This document shows positions 11,388 to 22,957 of a stretch of DNA of 64,000 nucleotides, one piece after another. The notes below the pieces were generated by a model that worked only from the letters and a program-made list of their open reading frames with translations, had not been told where the DNA came from and did not search any database. The first letter of the stretch is position 1. The number at the start of each line of letters is the position of its first letter. The translations under genes were made by a program, and so were the position numbers. The stretch is taken from assembly GCF_008831285.2 (NCBI RefSeq), contig NC_045151.1, forward strand, positions 6,525,682-6,589,681. Reading direction: 5' to 3'. The stretch is from Nymphaea colorata (taxonomy: Eukaryota > Streptophyta > Magnoliopsida > Nymphaeales > Nymphaeaceae).

Positions 11388-13460
11388 TCACCCGGTCAGG
11401 TTCTTCATTGAGGCTCTACGATTCCATCCTCTCTCCTTAACCTTTTCTTGCTGCCTCTGCTGCACAAATTTTGGGCCCCTCAAATCACTGACCAGCACCC
11501 TCTGTGCTAGCCTGAGCTTGCCACCTACTGAGACTCGAGCTTTATCCATCTCCTTATGATGATGCAAAGGAGACTTCAACTTCATTTTCATTTGGATGCT
11601 TTTTCTCAGAACAATGCTCAGTCTGTGGTTATTTTTATTTCCCCTGAAACTGCGAGGTGTGGACTCCTCGATGGGATCAATCTTTCGAAGTGGCGTCAGT
11701 TGAACCCTTGATCGCTGTGGAGTGGTGATAGGTAGAAGTGGTAGCCCAGTATTTCTCACAGAAGGCAAGGGAATCAGGGAAGTACGCCGTGGTACTCGCA
11801 CCATCGGAATGCGCTGTGCAGTGCCGCATATTGAAGCTCGACCTGTCCTCTTGATAAAAGGTTGCTGCTCAAGTATATCTACTTTGTTTTCTTTCTGTAT
11901 GGGTGTTGCGTAGGCCCTTGCAAGGTTCCATTTTAGATCACCAGTTTTAGATTCAATTAAAGATTCTTGAAGCTGTTTCATGCCACGGTTATTTTCTGAA
12001 CAAGGTTGCATGACATTGAGAAGATCCCTGCTCAGTGGAAATGATTCGTTTGCTTTTTGGTTTCCAAATTGTCTGACTGGCAATGGCGGCCTGACTGCCT
12101 GTTGCTGCACCGCTTGACGTTCTGCCACTTTGCTATCAACATGCTGCCGCGACAATTTTCTCTCAATCACAAGTTGGGTTTCAAGTTCCTTTACCTGCAC
12201 CATGAACCAAGTAAAAAAAAAAAATCAATTGTGTCCTGAGGCTCAAATCATTTGAAGGATCATCACATGGATAATTGTTTCACCCTCTCTTGTAGACTCT
12301 TGTTGGTTGAATCTCTTGCTCTCATCTTTAAACCCATGCTAAGAATTGTATCCTCCATTTTCTTGATCTGATCATCTTTAGCCTTCATGTCTTGTTTGGC
12401 TTTCTCAACCTATTCAAATAAAATCTTGTTTAGACCAACTTGCACACAATTACGATGTCAATGAGGAAAACAAAGAAATAAAATAGGCTACCATCTGTTT
12501 GTATTTGCATAATTCACTGGGATCCATTTGTTTTCTAGCAGGACCCATTTCTACTCCTTTCACTCGGCTTGCAAAATTTAAAGAACACAATGTCTCGTTC
12601 ACATCATTCTCATTTGGACTGATTTGCACGAACATTAAAGTTTTCGAGTCCCCACCTGAGAATTCACACATAATTTTTTTGTATGAACATCATTTGGCAA
12701 ATCTTGCATCTGATAACAGAAACAGAGGAAGAATGAAAAGAACCATTACCCAGTGAATCTTGCAACAGATGTGTAAGTTTTGAATTCCTACATAGAACAT
12801 CAGGTGAGCACATTATACTTCCCAAGGCCTAAGCACAGAAGCAGATAAATATAAATAGTCTTCCAACTTACCTGTAAGGAATATGTGGACTTTTAGTTGC
12901 AAGAGATGATATCACATCACCAAGTGCTGACAAGGACTTGTTGATATTTTGGGCCTCCTTCAGGCGCTCTCCTTGGACATCAGTTTTAGCCAGTCTTTCA
13001 CTTCCAGCCAAATCAACCAACCACAATTTGCTTCTTGTGCATTCCCCATTCATCATGTTTTCACCTCTTACCGTAACACAATGGACACTGCATGACATTT
13101 TACATGCAAGTAAGATCAAACCAGGAACTTTTGCAGGCCAGAATTGTAGCTGAATCACTCTTGTTAGGAAAAATCCATGAACTCAAATCCATGGTGGGCA
13201 CTTGGTTCATCCTACCAATACAAGTTGATGAATAATTCCCCTTTGGATATTTTTCAATTGAATTGAGCTTTAAAGTTGACTTTCCAACACTTGATTGGCT
13301 TTTGGACTGTCCATGTATGACATCTAAACAGGCTTTTATGGGGCATCAAAAATCAAGCACAAATGTAATAGTGGATTCCTAAAACATGCATGATGAAACT
13401 CATAGGATGTGATTTGATGGTGTCTTCAAAACGTTTAATGGTCAGCAATCTATTGTGCAT

Positions 13461-13498
<38 letters not shown>

Positions 13499-16400
13499 GT
13501 AAGACGTGACAACTACAGCCCCATGAAGTTGGATAGAGTTTGAGAGGGTGAAGAGGTAACATCTCCAGCCCCATGAAGTAGGATGGATTTATTTACTAGC
13601 ATGTGGTATCATGTAGTATAAAAGGAGCAAGATTTGGATCACAAAATTTTGGTATCTAGTCATGCTTTTCTTAATGCTGAAAATCAAAAATCTAAAAACC
13701 ATTGTGTTTTTTTTCATTTCGAACACAACGAAACTGCACCCAGGATTGCCAGTGGCATCAACTCCTAAAGTTATCCCTTCCACCCTAGAGCTCATGCCTC
13801 TTTAAGCTTGCACAGAGGTTGGTTTCAAAATGATTTGAAGCCTGACTGCCTGCCGGACAGCCAAAGGCCAAACCACTGCACCAATCCCCTGCGGGTTTAT
13901 AAAGCGTAGTGTTTATTATTCCAAAGGAAATGAGAAATATTGCTTCATAGTGGAATGCATGTTATATGGAAGTACCATGATACTGGAATAAATCTCCGAG
14001 AACTATGGAAACAAAGCTAAAAAAAGATGAAAAACATTAAAAGAGTGGTTGATGTGTGTGTGTGTAAGTATTCCCAAACAGATTCAAACACCCTTTTTAA
14101 ACTATGTTTTACACTTCTGTATTTAGACCAACCCAGGTGATATGATTTTATAACCGACTTTGTAAAGGAAACATGTAATATAAAGGCAATGTAAAATTTC
14201 AGGCTCATATATCACCAAAAAGTTGATGTAAATTTTATTCAGACCAAAGCATGGTTTACAACAAAATATATCATCAAGATGCTGACGTAAAATTTATTCA
14301 GACTAGAACATGCTTTAATATTTCTATTACAAATCATAATGAACGTATGTACTCAGAAGCAAGTAAAAGAATGTTGATGTATCTGGGAGCATCAAATTGC
14401 TCGTACTTCTACCAGTTACTCCAGACACAAGAAATATGCCAGAATATGCTTTTACTTAAACTGCAGAGATATACATGTTCATAATTTTTAGTTTGGTTGA
14501 ATATATTTTAAAAAAGAACTTGATTTCTAAGATTTCAAGTTTTTTAGTGTAATATGAGTCAGCTTTCTTTATTACGTGAATAAATAATACATCTACGCAT
14601 GAAATTATCAAATGAAACATGTTTTTTGTATTAGTCGATTATGAGACCACGGCCACATAGACTGACGAGCAAAGCATGTGACGTATATGAATTGAGAAGC
14701 ATCTGGTCGGTTAGGAAAATACCTCTCTCTCTCTCTCACACACACACACGCACACACAAAATCTGTGTGTGTGTGTCTGTGGATACAAATATGGCAGAGT
14801 GTGTGCGAGTAAAAAGGTGTTGTGTGTATCTGTAGTTATGGTTATCGGGTCCTTGAAGAAAGAAAAATATAAAGAATATTACCAGTGTGAACGACTGCTA
14901 TGTTCATTTGAATTTGTAGATCCAGTGGCTCTTGCATTACTACCTGTTTGAAGCACGTGCCAAACCTCATCCATGTTATTCACTTGAGCCTCAACCAATC
15001 CAGGAACATGGTGAATCCCATCAGCCTCCTGGCGTATTTCCAGTCTACCACAGATCAAAATGATAAAGAAACAGTATCACCAATATAGGAAATACAAAAG
15101 AAGAAGGCTGCTAAAAATTAAGTTATTATATAATTCTTGTCCGGTTTTGAACTTACCTCTTTGCAGCTTGTCCTGGCTGAGATGTAGATGCAAGCAAATC
15201 ACGTATATGCTCATTGTATACTTCTAAGACACTTACACTTAGTTCATATTTAAGAAGACCATTTCGTTCACCAATTATTCGAAATAGCTCATTTAGCGTT
15301 CTATAATTTACACCACGAGATTCTTCAGTTCCTTCCATGGTAAAAGTTTTTCCAGTTCCAGTCTGCCCATAGGCGAATATGCAAACATTGTAGCCGTCCA
15401 GTACGGATGCAGCAAAGGGAGCCGTCTCTTCAAAAACTTCAGCTGTTCATGAATGAATGAATTTGTACAAGTTACTAACTAGAAATTAGAGTAGAATCTA
15501 AGATAGCCCATAGGCTACTTGATAGACAACTAGAGCTTACAGATGCCTCTTATAGGAGAAGCAGACGTATCTCAGGAGAAAATGTCAATCTGAACCATGC
15601 AAATTATATACAGACCTTCTGTGAGCAAACTATACATACCTTGGCTAGCTTGTGGGCTGAAAACAGCATCATACTTGAATAGTTTCTTTGTCCCCCCATT
15701 AGTTCTTACAGCAACTTCACCATCTTTGGCAGATTCGAATTCCACTGCTGTTGAAGATCCAGCTTCAATCTCTTCCTTGCTTAGAGGCCGACATCTACAA
15801 AATACTCGAATATTCCCTGTTTGCAAGAAACAGACCACAAGTTGTTTGAATACAACGAGAAAGATACAGAGCATAACAATAAACAATTGTCACAAATATT
15901 TCCTTTTCTATTCAAAGGAATGCAAATAAATGGGCAAATAAAGGAAACACGAATTCATAAAAAAGAAAAAAACACCAAAAATGAAAAGTCCCGTGTTTTC
16001 CGCACTTTCTCCAAAAAAAATTTGTTTCCTCATATATTCTACTTTCTTTTAGGTTTCTTTGAACATTTTAATAAAAATTTATTTTTTATCAAATTTTTAT
16101 TAAGAAAATTAGTCAAAAGCTATAATTTTCATCATTTTTTATGTTTTAGCTTTTTTTTTCAAAATTTCCGAGATTTTCCTAGAGCAGAAAAAATTAACCC
16201 TCTGGTTAATACTCAAAATGGTTTTTGCTGATAAAACCGAAGAGCAACATGAGAAAAATATTTGCCACAATGCAATATACTGTGTTTCCTGGTTCAGTGA
16301 CATTATTCTGAATGAATTACAGTTACCTTTCATCTCCACAATTTTATTGTATAGCTGCTTTTGCTCCCTTGTTGCCCTCACAAATTTAGCTTTGAGATCT

Positions 16401-18381
16401 TCATGTTCTTGCCCTAAATCAGCATGCCTGCTCACTGTCCAACAGAAAATTTGCCTAGTCTTCCTCCATAAATCAGAAGAATAAAGAGAACAAGAGCTTA
16501 TACAGTCGGAATTATTTACCAATAGAATTGATGTTGGAGGCCAAATCTGATACACCTTTGAAACACCTATTGCATTCTAGGGCTTCCTCCAACAGGTTTT
16601 GATGCTCCAATTTCAAAGCCTGCTTGAATATGACCAGAAATTGAATACAAATTACCAATTTATACAACAAATGATATTATGTTCATAAATTTAACGAGTT
16701 CAGCGACCTTGAATTTTTTGCTGATTTCTTGAAGACATGAAAACCAAAGGCTCTTCTCCTTCACCTGTCCTTCAACAGCAAAAGCTAAATCCAGTAGGTG
16801 CAAAAAACCTTGATTAGCACATGACCACCAGATCAACAATGTTATGTATGTGAAGAGAGCAGGGGCAGAACCAGGGAGGCTCCAAATTTTGACAAAATAC
16901 TAATGGGCCCCCTAAATTTATGATTCTACCACAGAGAGGATGTACCTAAGGAGCCAACATGCATTGACTTGCGCATGAGCTCGTTATGAAGCTCTTGGAG
17001 TGACATTCGAGCTTTTTGGCATTCTCTGTCCTTGAATTCATTCTCTTTTTTCAATTTTTCCAAAGTTCTGTTGTTTTCTTCTTGCTCCTTCTGCAGTCTC
17101 TCGTACTCTTCCTTGAACTTGCTCACTTGTTTTTGTGCATTACAAGTGCATTGTTCGCAGTTATCCTGAAAAACTTCAAATCAGATATGGAGCAGATAAA
17201 AATAACTGGAAAAAACTTTTCAGTGACATTCTGACCTGCAGTAGGTCTTGCTTTTCTTTAATTGTATGTGCTTGCAGTGCTAGTCCAATGTCAGTGTTTC
17301 CTTCACCTGAAACATCAAATGATTTTTGTACAGAAATCAGCAACTAAGATGATGCAGCAACAAATACTACACTGATCTTTACTTCTCTTTGTAATCAAGC
17401 ATCAAAGCCGTGAAAATTGTTTTGAGCAGGTTGTAAGTTCTGAATTAGCTTCTACAGTCGTGATGCTAAAATATTAGTAACTTGGCGCACCTTAAACTAA
17501 CATATTCAGCACAGCAAACGAAGCATTCATATGGAATAAAGAGCAAAATTTATATTGAGCTTGTAAGAAAATTGACCAGATGTAGCAGTTTGGTATACAG
17601 AAGGACCTTCCTCCTCTCCACCAGTGAAGAACGCATCCGCACTCAAATCACAGCTGCCGGAAGCCAGTGAAAGACAATCTCCCCCAGAATTTATGCATAT
17701 CACTGGCCGAGATCCTTTTTCTGTTACTTTTGGAAACCCATTTTGGCCATTCTGCAGCTTCGTCTGGATCTCTTGGACGCCACTCACACCATCCAAAATT
17801 CCTGCTTCCAGAGATCTCTCTTCAGAAAATGCCACATCCGCAGCGGAAGGTGACAAGGTCTGCTGCGCTCTTGGTTCCCCCATGACCTTTTCCGGCAAAT
17901 CATCCTTGAAGTAGATCCGGTTCCTTCGAGGACGCTTCGTTATTGATTCTGGGGTATCTTGCAAGAACCCTTCTACGTGGATTTCAGGGGAACCTTTACA
18001 GATGACCAAATCTGGAGCAGTAAGAGAACCCAAAACTGTACCTGGGGAAAGAAAGGGGATAAGACGAAACATGCAAAGAAAATACTAAGAGAGCCAACTC
18101 CGCCGAACAAGAAGAAGAAGAAGAAGAAGAAGAAGGAGAAGCAAATCATATTTTAGAAAGCAATTCCACCAAGAGGTAAAAGTAGGAAACCTAGATACCC
18201 CAAGATGATGACGGACAAATTTAAGAACAAAAGAAAGAACGGAAAGGAGAGGGAATCCGACGCTATTACATGCATTTTTCTCATCTTCACGAACAGAATC
18301 AGGCATTCTTGTGCTATCTGAAGTCTGACTTTGAGAAGCAGCATCCGCCAATAGGGCGTCATCGACGCCACTGCCCGCCAT
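11388..18381 (-). CDS. Kinesin-like protein, KIN-14 class, 15 exons, 1,042 aa
   Basis: Exons (minus): 18381-18270, 18041-17577, 17306-17236, 17165-16946, 16784-16708, 16619-16520, 16434-16327, 15816-15640, 15442-15157, 15044-14883, 13087-12872, 12787-12750, 12655-12492, 12409-12284, 12194-11388. All junctions are GT-AG and phases match, giving 3,129 nt. The start is the ATG in [13 protein letters not shown]. Residues 38-192 include INSGGD...ADAFFTGG...VYQTA, like part of the malectin-like region of some plant KIN-14s. Residues 193-380 are coiled coil ending in the KIN-14 neck ([19 protein letters not shown]). The motor covers about 385-725, with P-loop GQTGTGKT (469-476), switch [11 protein letters not shown] (about 583-592), switch II DLAGSE (618-623) and [14 protein letters not shown] short coil (733-774) and a basic Ser/Arg-rich tail follow. 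Neck-before-motor kinesins of this class are usually minus-end-directed ATPases on microtubules. All nucleotide-binding motifs are intact. The exact subgroup (Q/R/S-like) is inference. Confidence 0.93.
13466..13495. repeat. (AG)n microsatellite in kinesin intron 10
   Basis: An uninterrupted AG run within the 1.8-kb intron between exons 10 and 11. The same intron also holds CT/CA/TG runs at about 14731-14780. Confidence 0.85.
13590..13895 (-). mobile_element. tRNA-derived SINE candidate in kinesin intron 10
   Basis: On the minus strand, an A-box-like TGGTGCAGTGG (13883-13873) is followed 30 bp later by a B-box-like GGCTTCAAATC (13842-13832). These are the spacing and order of an RNA polymerase III internal promoter of a tRNA-derived SINE. 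The preceding bases (GCAGGGGATTGG) fit a SINE head. The 3' end is not defined; the body may run to about 13,590. No intact tRNA fold is present. It lies antisense to nothing: it has the same orientation as the host gene. Confidence 0.5.
16861..16925 (+). repeat. hAT MITE fragment in kinesin intron 4
   Basis: The sequence caggggcagaaccaggga.gctccaaattttgac matches the terminal part of the hAT MITE family at 19.5-34.2 kb (CAGGGGCGGAGYYAG end). Only about 65 bp remain, next to the donor end of exon 4. Confidence 0.5.
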
Positions 18382-18549
18382 CGCAGAGTTTGGAAGGAAC
18401 AATAAAGTGAACAAAATTATGTAGCAGAAGACGAGAGCGCAGGAGTTCAAACCAGAATTCTGAGGCTGTCAAAAGGAAGATGTCTGTTGGCGCTTCTCTC
18501 TCGAGATGGGTCGACGACGAACAGTTGAAGAAACACCTTTATTATCTTG

Positions 18550-18685
18550 CCGTTAAAAAGATGAGAGAATAAAAGGGAAAGTTAGCCGTTGCTGTTTTGA
18601 AATTCAAATTTCATTCCATCTTTTATTTTCCTTGAACAGCCCTGCCGAAAAATTCATGCCCGAAGGCGCCCTGGCCTCAGCCGTT
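18550..18685 (-). promoter_or_regulatory. Cluster of three AACGG cores upstream of the kinesin start
   Basis: AACGG occurs on the gene's strand at 18554-18550 (TTTAACGGCAA), 18590-18586 (GCAACGGCTA) and 18685-18681 (GAACGGCTG), 170-305 bp before the ATG. AACGG is the core of the mitosis-specific activator element that MYB3R factors bind in plant G2/M genes, many of which are kinesins. The flanks match the full consensus only partly, so this is suggestive. Confidence 0.35.
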
Positions 18686-18699
18686 CGTTTTCATTTTAC

Positions 18700-19488
18700 T
18701 CCCAAAAGTGAAAAGACTCGAGCTGCCCGACCCACTTCGTCGCTCGGCCTTGTCTAAACCATATACCTGTTGTAGAATGAAGTCCTAGTCTGCGCCCAGT
18801 ATGACAAGATATAACTATCACGACCTCGTCGCTTCTTTAGTCCTAGTTTACCATTTTACTGCAATCATCTATTAGGAAGTGCTTGTTGAGACAGGCAAAT
18901 ACTGTAGGAGAGGGGAATGGTACGGTTTTCTCCATATCCACTAAACATGGGTAACGCTTTCACTTAGGTAGGTACAGCGAGGAAGCCGAGATTGAGCTCG
19001 GCCAGCTTGAACTCAACTTGACTCACATATAGCTTGGCTCAAGCTCGACTAGACTAGAGCTTTTTGAGGTAAGCTCAAGCTTGACTTGCTTAAGCTTATA
19101 TCCCTTAATATATATTTTATGCTTTAAATTTCTACTTTTTTATTTAAGCTATTTTAAGTTTTTTAAATTACAAAAACAAGTATTAATGTTAGAAGAGTTT
19201 AATTGAGTCGAGTTCATCATCGGGTCGTCCAAGCTGGCTTGATTCGTACAATTTTCCTACTTTCACTTGAATATGATGATTTGGAGTGAAACCTATTGAG
19301 GCAAAAAGTCAGACGGTCCAACTTTTCACACTCGTAAATTTTTCTTGCATGTTAAAGCATTGTTTTACAACATTCACCTATTCCGCATGGTTATGCAATA
19401 GTGGTGGCATTTGTTGAACTAGCTTTTTCATGGCTGCCACAACAATGGTGTTCCACATAGTGACTTTCTCTTTAATTAGAGGTAATCA
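18700..19488. other. Intergenic, 5' side of the kinesin gene
   Basis: Contains an AGCTCGAGCTTGA-rich patch (about 18985-19110), a word repeat common in plant intergenic DNA. Nothing coding was recognised. Confidence 0.45.
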
Positions 19489-19496
19489 GGGGGCTG

Positions 19497-19667
19497 ACTC
19501 AGAAATTTTTCATGAGAGGAACCAACTTAAAGTTTTAACATGGACTGAAATATCATTTTTTAAAATTTTTATATTGGACAAGTAAAATTTTCTAAAATTT
19601 ACATGTAATTTTTTTTTTTAAAAAAAATTGAGGTGGGGTCAAGGCCCCCCCCTTAGCTCAGTCCCTA
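19497..19667 (+). mobile_element. hAT-type MITE, copy A
   Basis: A 171-bp element beginning cagggggctgactcag; its end is the inverted tagggactgagct. It is flanked by 8-bp near-duplicates gaggtaat (19489-19496) and gacgtaat (19668-19675). The inner sequence (aaatatcatttttt.aaa.tttt.tat...acatgtaa.tttt) is shared with copies B, C and D. An 8-bp target duplication plus YAGGG ends indicate the hAT superfamily. No transposase is present. Confidence 0.78.
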
Positions 19668-19675
19668 GACGTAAT

Positions 19676-20564
19676 CTCTCTCTCTCTCTCTCTTTTCACC
19701 CACTTCACCTCACGAGTCTCTAGCAAGACAAAACATTCATAGGGCCTAATCTTTGCAGAGTGAATGCAAACAACCTTTATTCTCACTCGATACCATATAT
19801 TAATGACTCAAAGAAACTACTACACTTGCTTCGACCCCATCTCTCAACTCAATTTTCTTGATTTTGTCCTTGATGTTCTTGTTTGTAACTTGTTATGATT
19901 CTTGCTTCCTTCTCACACATCTTTTGCTAGATCCTTGCAAGTGTTTGATTCTTAGATTCAATTTCGATTCCATTCTTCTTCATTGAATTGTGTTTCATCG
20001 TTCAAATTGTTTTCTCTTGTAACTTTCCATTGCAAGTAGTGCCTTGGTTCAACGGCCAAAAACTCGGACGCCAAATTTGTAAAAATTTATTTGAAAAGTT
20101 GTTTAGAGTTGTTGTCAAATTCATTTTAAAAGGCAATTCAGTAGAATTGAGGTCTTATCATGCTTGCACGTGCCCCTAATAAATTTTGGTTTATTGTTAC
20201 TAACAGGTTCAAAGATGTATTCCAAAGGATCATTTATTAAATGCTTGACGTTGAGAATATAATGGACTCAAGTACAAAATTTCTTGAGATCAAGAACATT
20301 GACTCGATTGAGAATCTCGACTTAGCAACAATTAGCTGATAGAGCTATATTAGGTAAGATTTCTTTGAAGACGTGGTCATTTCCAGTTTGGTGCTCCTTC
20401 ATGATCGACCTCAGAGTGGAGCTATTGATCTCTTTACCAAGTCATTTACATGATGAAACCTTTTCTTGATGACAGTTTTGGCATACTGTTTTGCAATTCT
20501 TGTCAATATATGGTTCAACACATTATGCTACCTGCACCATTTTTTCATCCAAGATATCTATTTG
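19676..20564. other. Intergenic, nothing recognised
   Basis: Starts with a CT run (19676-19692), then AT-rich sequence without recognisable coding or RNA features. Confidence 0.45.
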
Positions 20565-20567
20565 TGG

Positions 20568-20734
20568 CCAGCATGGGCCCTGGCCCCACCTCATTTTTTT
20601 TTAAATTACATGTAAATTTTAAAAAATTCCACTTGTTTTATATACAAATTTTGAAAAATGATATTTAGGTTTTAGTCAAAATTTAGAAACTTTAATTCGC
20701 CCCCCCTCATAAAATTTTTTTGCTTCTATCCCTA
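20568..20734 (-). mobile_element. hAT-type MITE, copy B
   Basis: Opposite orientation to copy A. It ends ttgcttctatcccta, the inverse of tagggatagaagc. The body reads ttacatgtaaattttaaaaa, cacttgttttatatacaaatttt and aaaatgatattta, like copy C. The flanks atttgtgg and atttatgc agree at six of eight positions, a decayed duplication. The left boundary is uncertain by a base or two. Confidence 0.65.
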
Positions 20735-20742
20735 ATTTATGC

Positions 20743-21565
20743 CAATTTCTTTTGTTTGTACTAGTCAAATGAAAGCTCTAATGAAGCCGCAAACTTTATT
20801 GTTTTTGTATGTATAATAGGATAGCAACTTTCATCCCACTAACACCTCAAATTATCCACATCACAAAATGACAACTATGGGGATGGTGAGAAGAGATATA
20901 TTTTACATTTCAGAGGGGCTATAATTGGAGATACCATTTTTTTTTTGTACAAAAATTCGTATATCAATGAGAAATGTCTACCTTTGAGTGCACTTTAAAC
21001 TATTGATTTACGTAATTAGAAGTAACCAATTAGGTTTACGACAAAACATAGAAATCGATCACTGATCCAATTTGAGTACCTCTACGGGATAGACCTCAAT
21101 AGAAAACTAAAGAGTAACGACAACAGGTGATTGAGGTCAGTGATTCTTCATATAAAATTATTGTCTCTCGAGGTATGGTAATATGGAGAAGACAAAATTG
21201 TTTGAGAGGTAGATAACCAACTTTTAGGACAAACATATTTTGCCCTTGTCCAACTTGTTTTATTACTATTTTTAAACCATTTTCCAACTTGTTTTGCCTG
21301 TAACCCAAGAACAAAGACAACCATTTTGTACCACCATTACCCCACTCTTAGAAAAACCTTAGCATTGTAGGTTAACCTAGGTTGCTTTTACCATTTCACC
21401 CCTAATCCTTAGAGCAACCTTAGAAATCAATTGTTCAAGGGTAATATGACCTCAACCTACCATGTTCCAAATCCTACCTAGCTCTTTGAATTATCATTTT
21501 TGGCTTATGTGAGCTTAAGCTCGCTAAGAAGGAGCTCATTTTAGCTCAATGGAGCCCAGCTAGGA
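20743..21565. other. Intergenic, nothing recognised
   Basis: No supported gene or element; a GAGCTT/AAGCTC word patch occurs near 21500-21560. Confidence 0.45.
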
Positions 21566-22001
21566 AGGATGTTAATATATCCGATTTGAATCGGATCCAA
21601 CCGAACCGATAAAAAAAATCAGATATGGTAACAAATTTAATATATGATTAAGAAATCGGATCAGATTCGGATTTAATAAATGGCATCTGATGGGATTCAG
21701 ATTCAGATTTGGATATACATAAATATCTGATCGGTTTCGGATCAGATTCAACTTTAGACAAATATTTTGTATCTAAGGCCATTACATTTTGTAAATTGGC
21801 AAAATTTGATACAAAATTTGGATTCAAATTCATATATAAATATGAAAATTGGATTCGGATCGGATTCAAATTGTAAAATTAGTTTTCGGATTCGGATATG
21901 ACTGTTCTTTATTCACATTTGAATCTGAATTCAAACCCGGATATGTATAATATCCGAAAAAGCAAATATAATTAAGGATATATCTGATCCTTGGACATCC
22001 C
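21566..22001. repeat. Dispersed ~400-bp repeat with GGGATGTC-like ends, copy 2
   Basis: Begins aggatgttaatatatccgat and ends ttggacatccc, inverted to each other, with the same TCGGATTC-rich body as 9908-10292. It is about 50 bp longer than copy 1. Open frames on the minus strand (Ser/Glu/Pro/Ile repeats) are by-products of the word repeat. Confidence 0.6.
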
Positions 22002-22754
22002 TACTAGTGGGTCCCATTGTTTTAGAAATGGTAAGTTTCAACTCAAATTCAGATCCCCAGCCTATTCTCTAATTCAGATCTGTGTATTAATATCATATCT
22101 CAATCCAATCTTATATCCAAAATTTCAATTTGGATTTGGGATTTTAATCAATCTACAAATTAAATTAAATATTCATCATCTATTTTCTATTTTAGATATG
22201 CAAAACTGGGATTTGACTTTCTTTTCGGATCAGACAAGCCCTTGTTCTAAATCAATCAGATAGATGCAGCTTCCCCTCTTCAGATCAAATAAGACCTGTA
22301 ATCCTCGACTTCTCCATTTTGAATCAGATAAGACCTCTGATCCACAATGTGCAAGAGACTTCAACTCCCTTCCCTTCTGAATCAGATAAGACTCCATCCT
22401 AATCCCAGTTGATGCAATGACGCACTTCTTTCGGATTAGACAACCCAAAACTATTATAAATTTATTATTTTGAACTGGGCCAAACCTCTGATCTAGATTC
22501 ATTCGAGATGGAACAATATTTCCTGGGTACCAAATCCGTTTGCTTAGGTCTAATTAGGTCTTTCTTTAAGCTTAATTTCTATAAGGGTTGCATACAATTT
22601 CACCAAAGGGACGACATGAATATGTGCACACAACACTGCTTTCCTAGAAATTACTAGATGGGTACTGGATTAGTAAGTGGGTTCTCAATGCAACTACAAA
22701 AAGCTATCTCACATGTGAACTAGGTTTATGAAAGACTTACATACAAGGTTTTTC
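22002..22754. other. Intergenic, nothing recognised
   Basis: Contains several gatcagata(a)gacc words at 22220-22440 that suggest a further diverged repeat, but no boundaries could be set. Confidence 0.4.
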
Positions 22755-22949
22755 CAAGGGCGAACCCAAGGTAGCGCCCACAAGGGCCCCCTAGCCCCAC
22801 CTCAAAAAAAAAAAAAAAATTTACATGTAAATTTTAAAAAATTTCACTTGTCTTGTACACAAATTTTGAAAAATGATATTTCGGCCCATGTCAAAATTTA
22901 AAAACTTTAATTCAGCCTCCTTCATGAAAAATTTCTAACTCCGCCCCTG
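22755..22949 (-). mobile_element. hAT-type MITE, copy C
   Basis: A 195-bp element. The left end caagggcgaacccaagg pairs with the inverted right end caggggcggagttagaa. The flanks ggtttttc (22747-22754) and ggttgtcc (22950-22957) agree at six of eight positions. The body is close to copy B, with an A run near the left end. Confidence 0.7.
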
Positions 22950-22957
22950 GGTTGTCC

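Noticed and set aside
14641-14835. Ser/Leu/Thr-His and Cys-Val repeat frames
   Set aside because: They derive from CT/CA/TG microsatellites in a kinesin intron.
17577-18041. Complete malectin domain in the kinesin
   Set aside because: Only a partial pattern is visible, and splice phase supports ending the exon before the better-fitting GQFSYK extension.
21648-21869. 73-codon frame with Ser/Glu/Pro/Ile repeats
   Set aside because: Created by the TCGGATTC word repeat inside a dispersed element.
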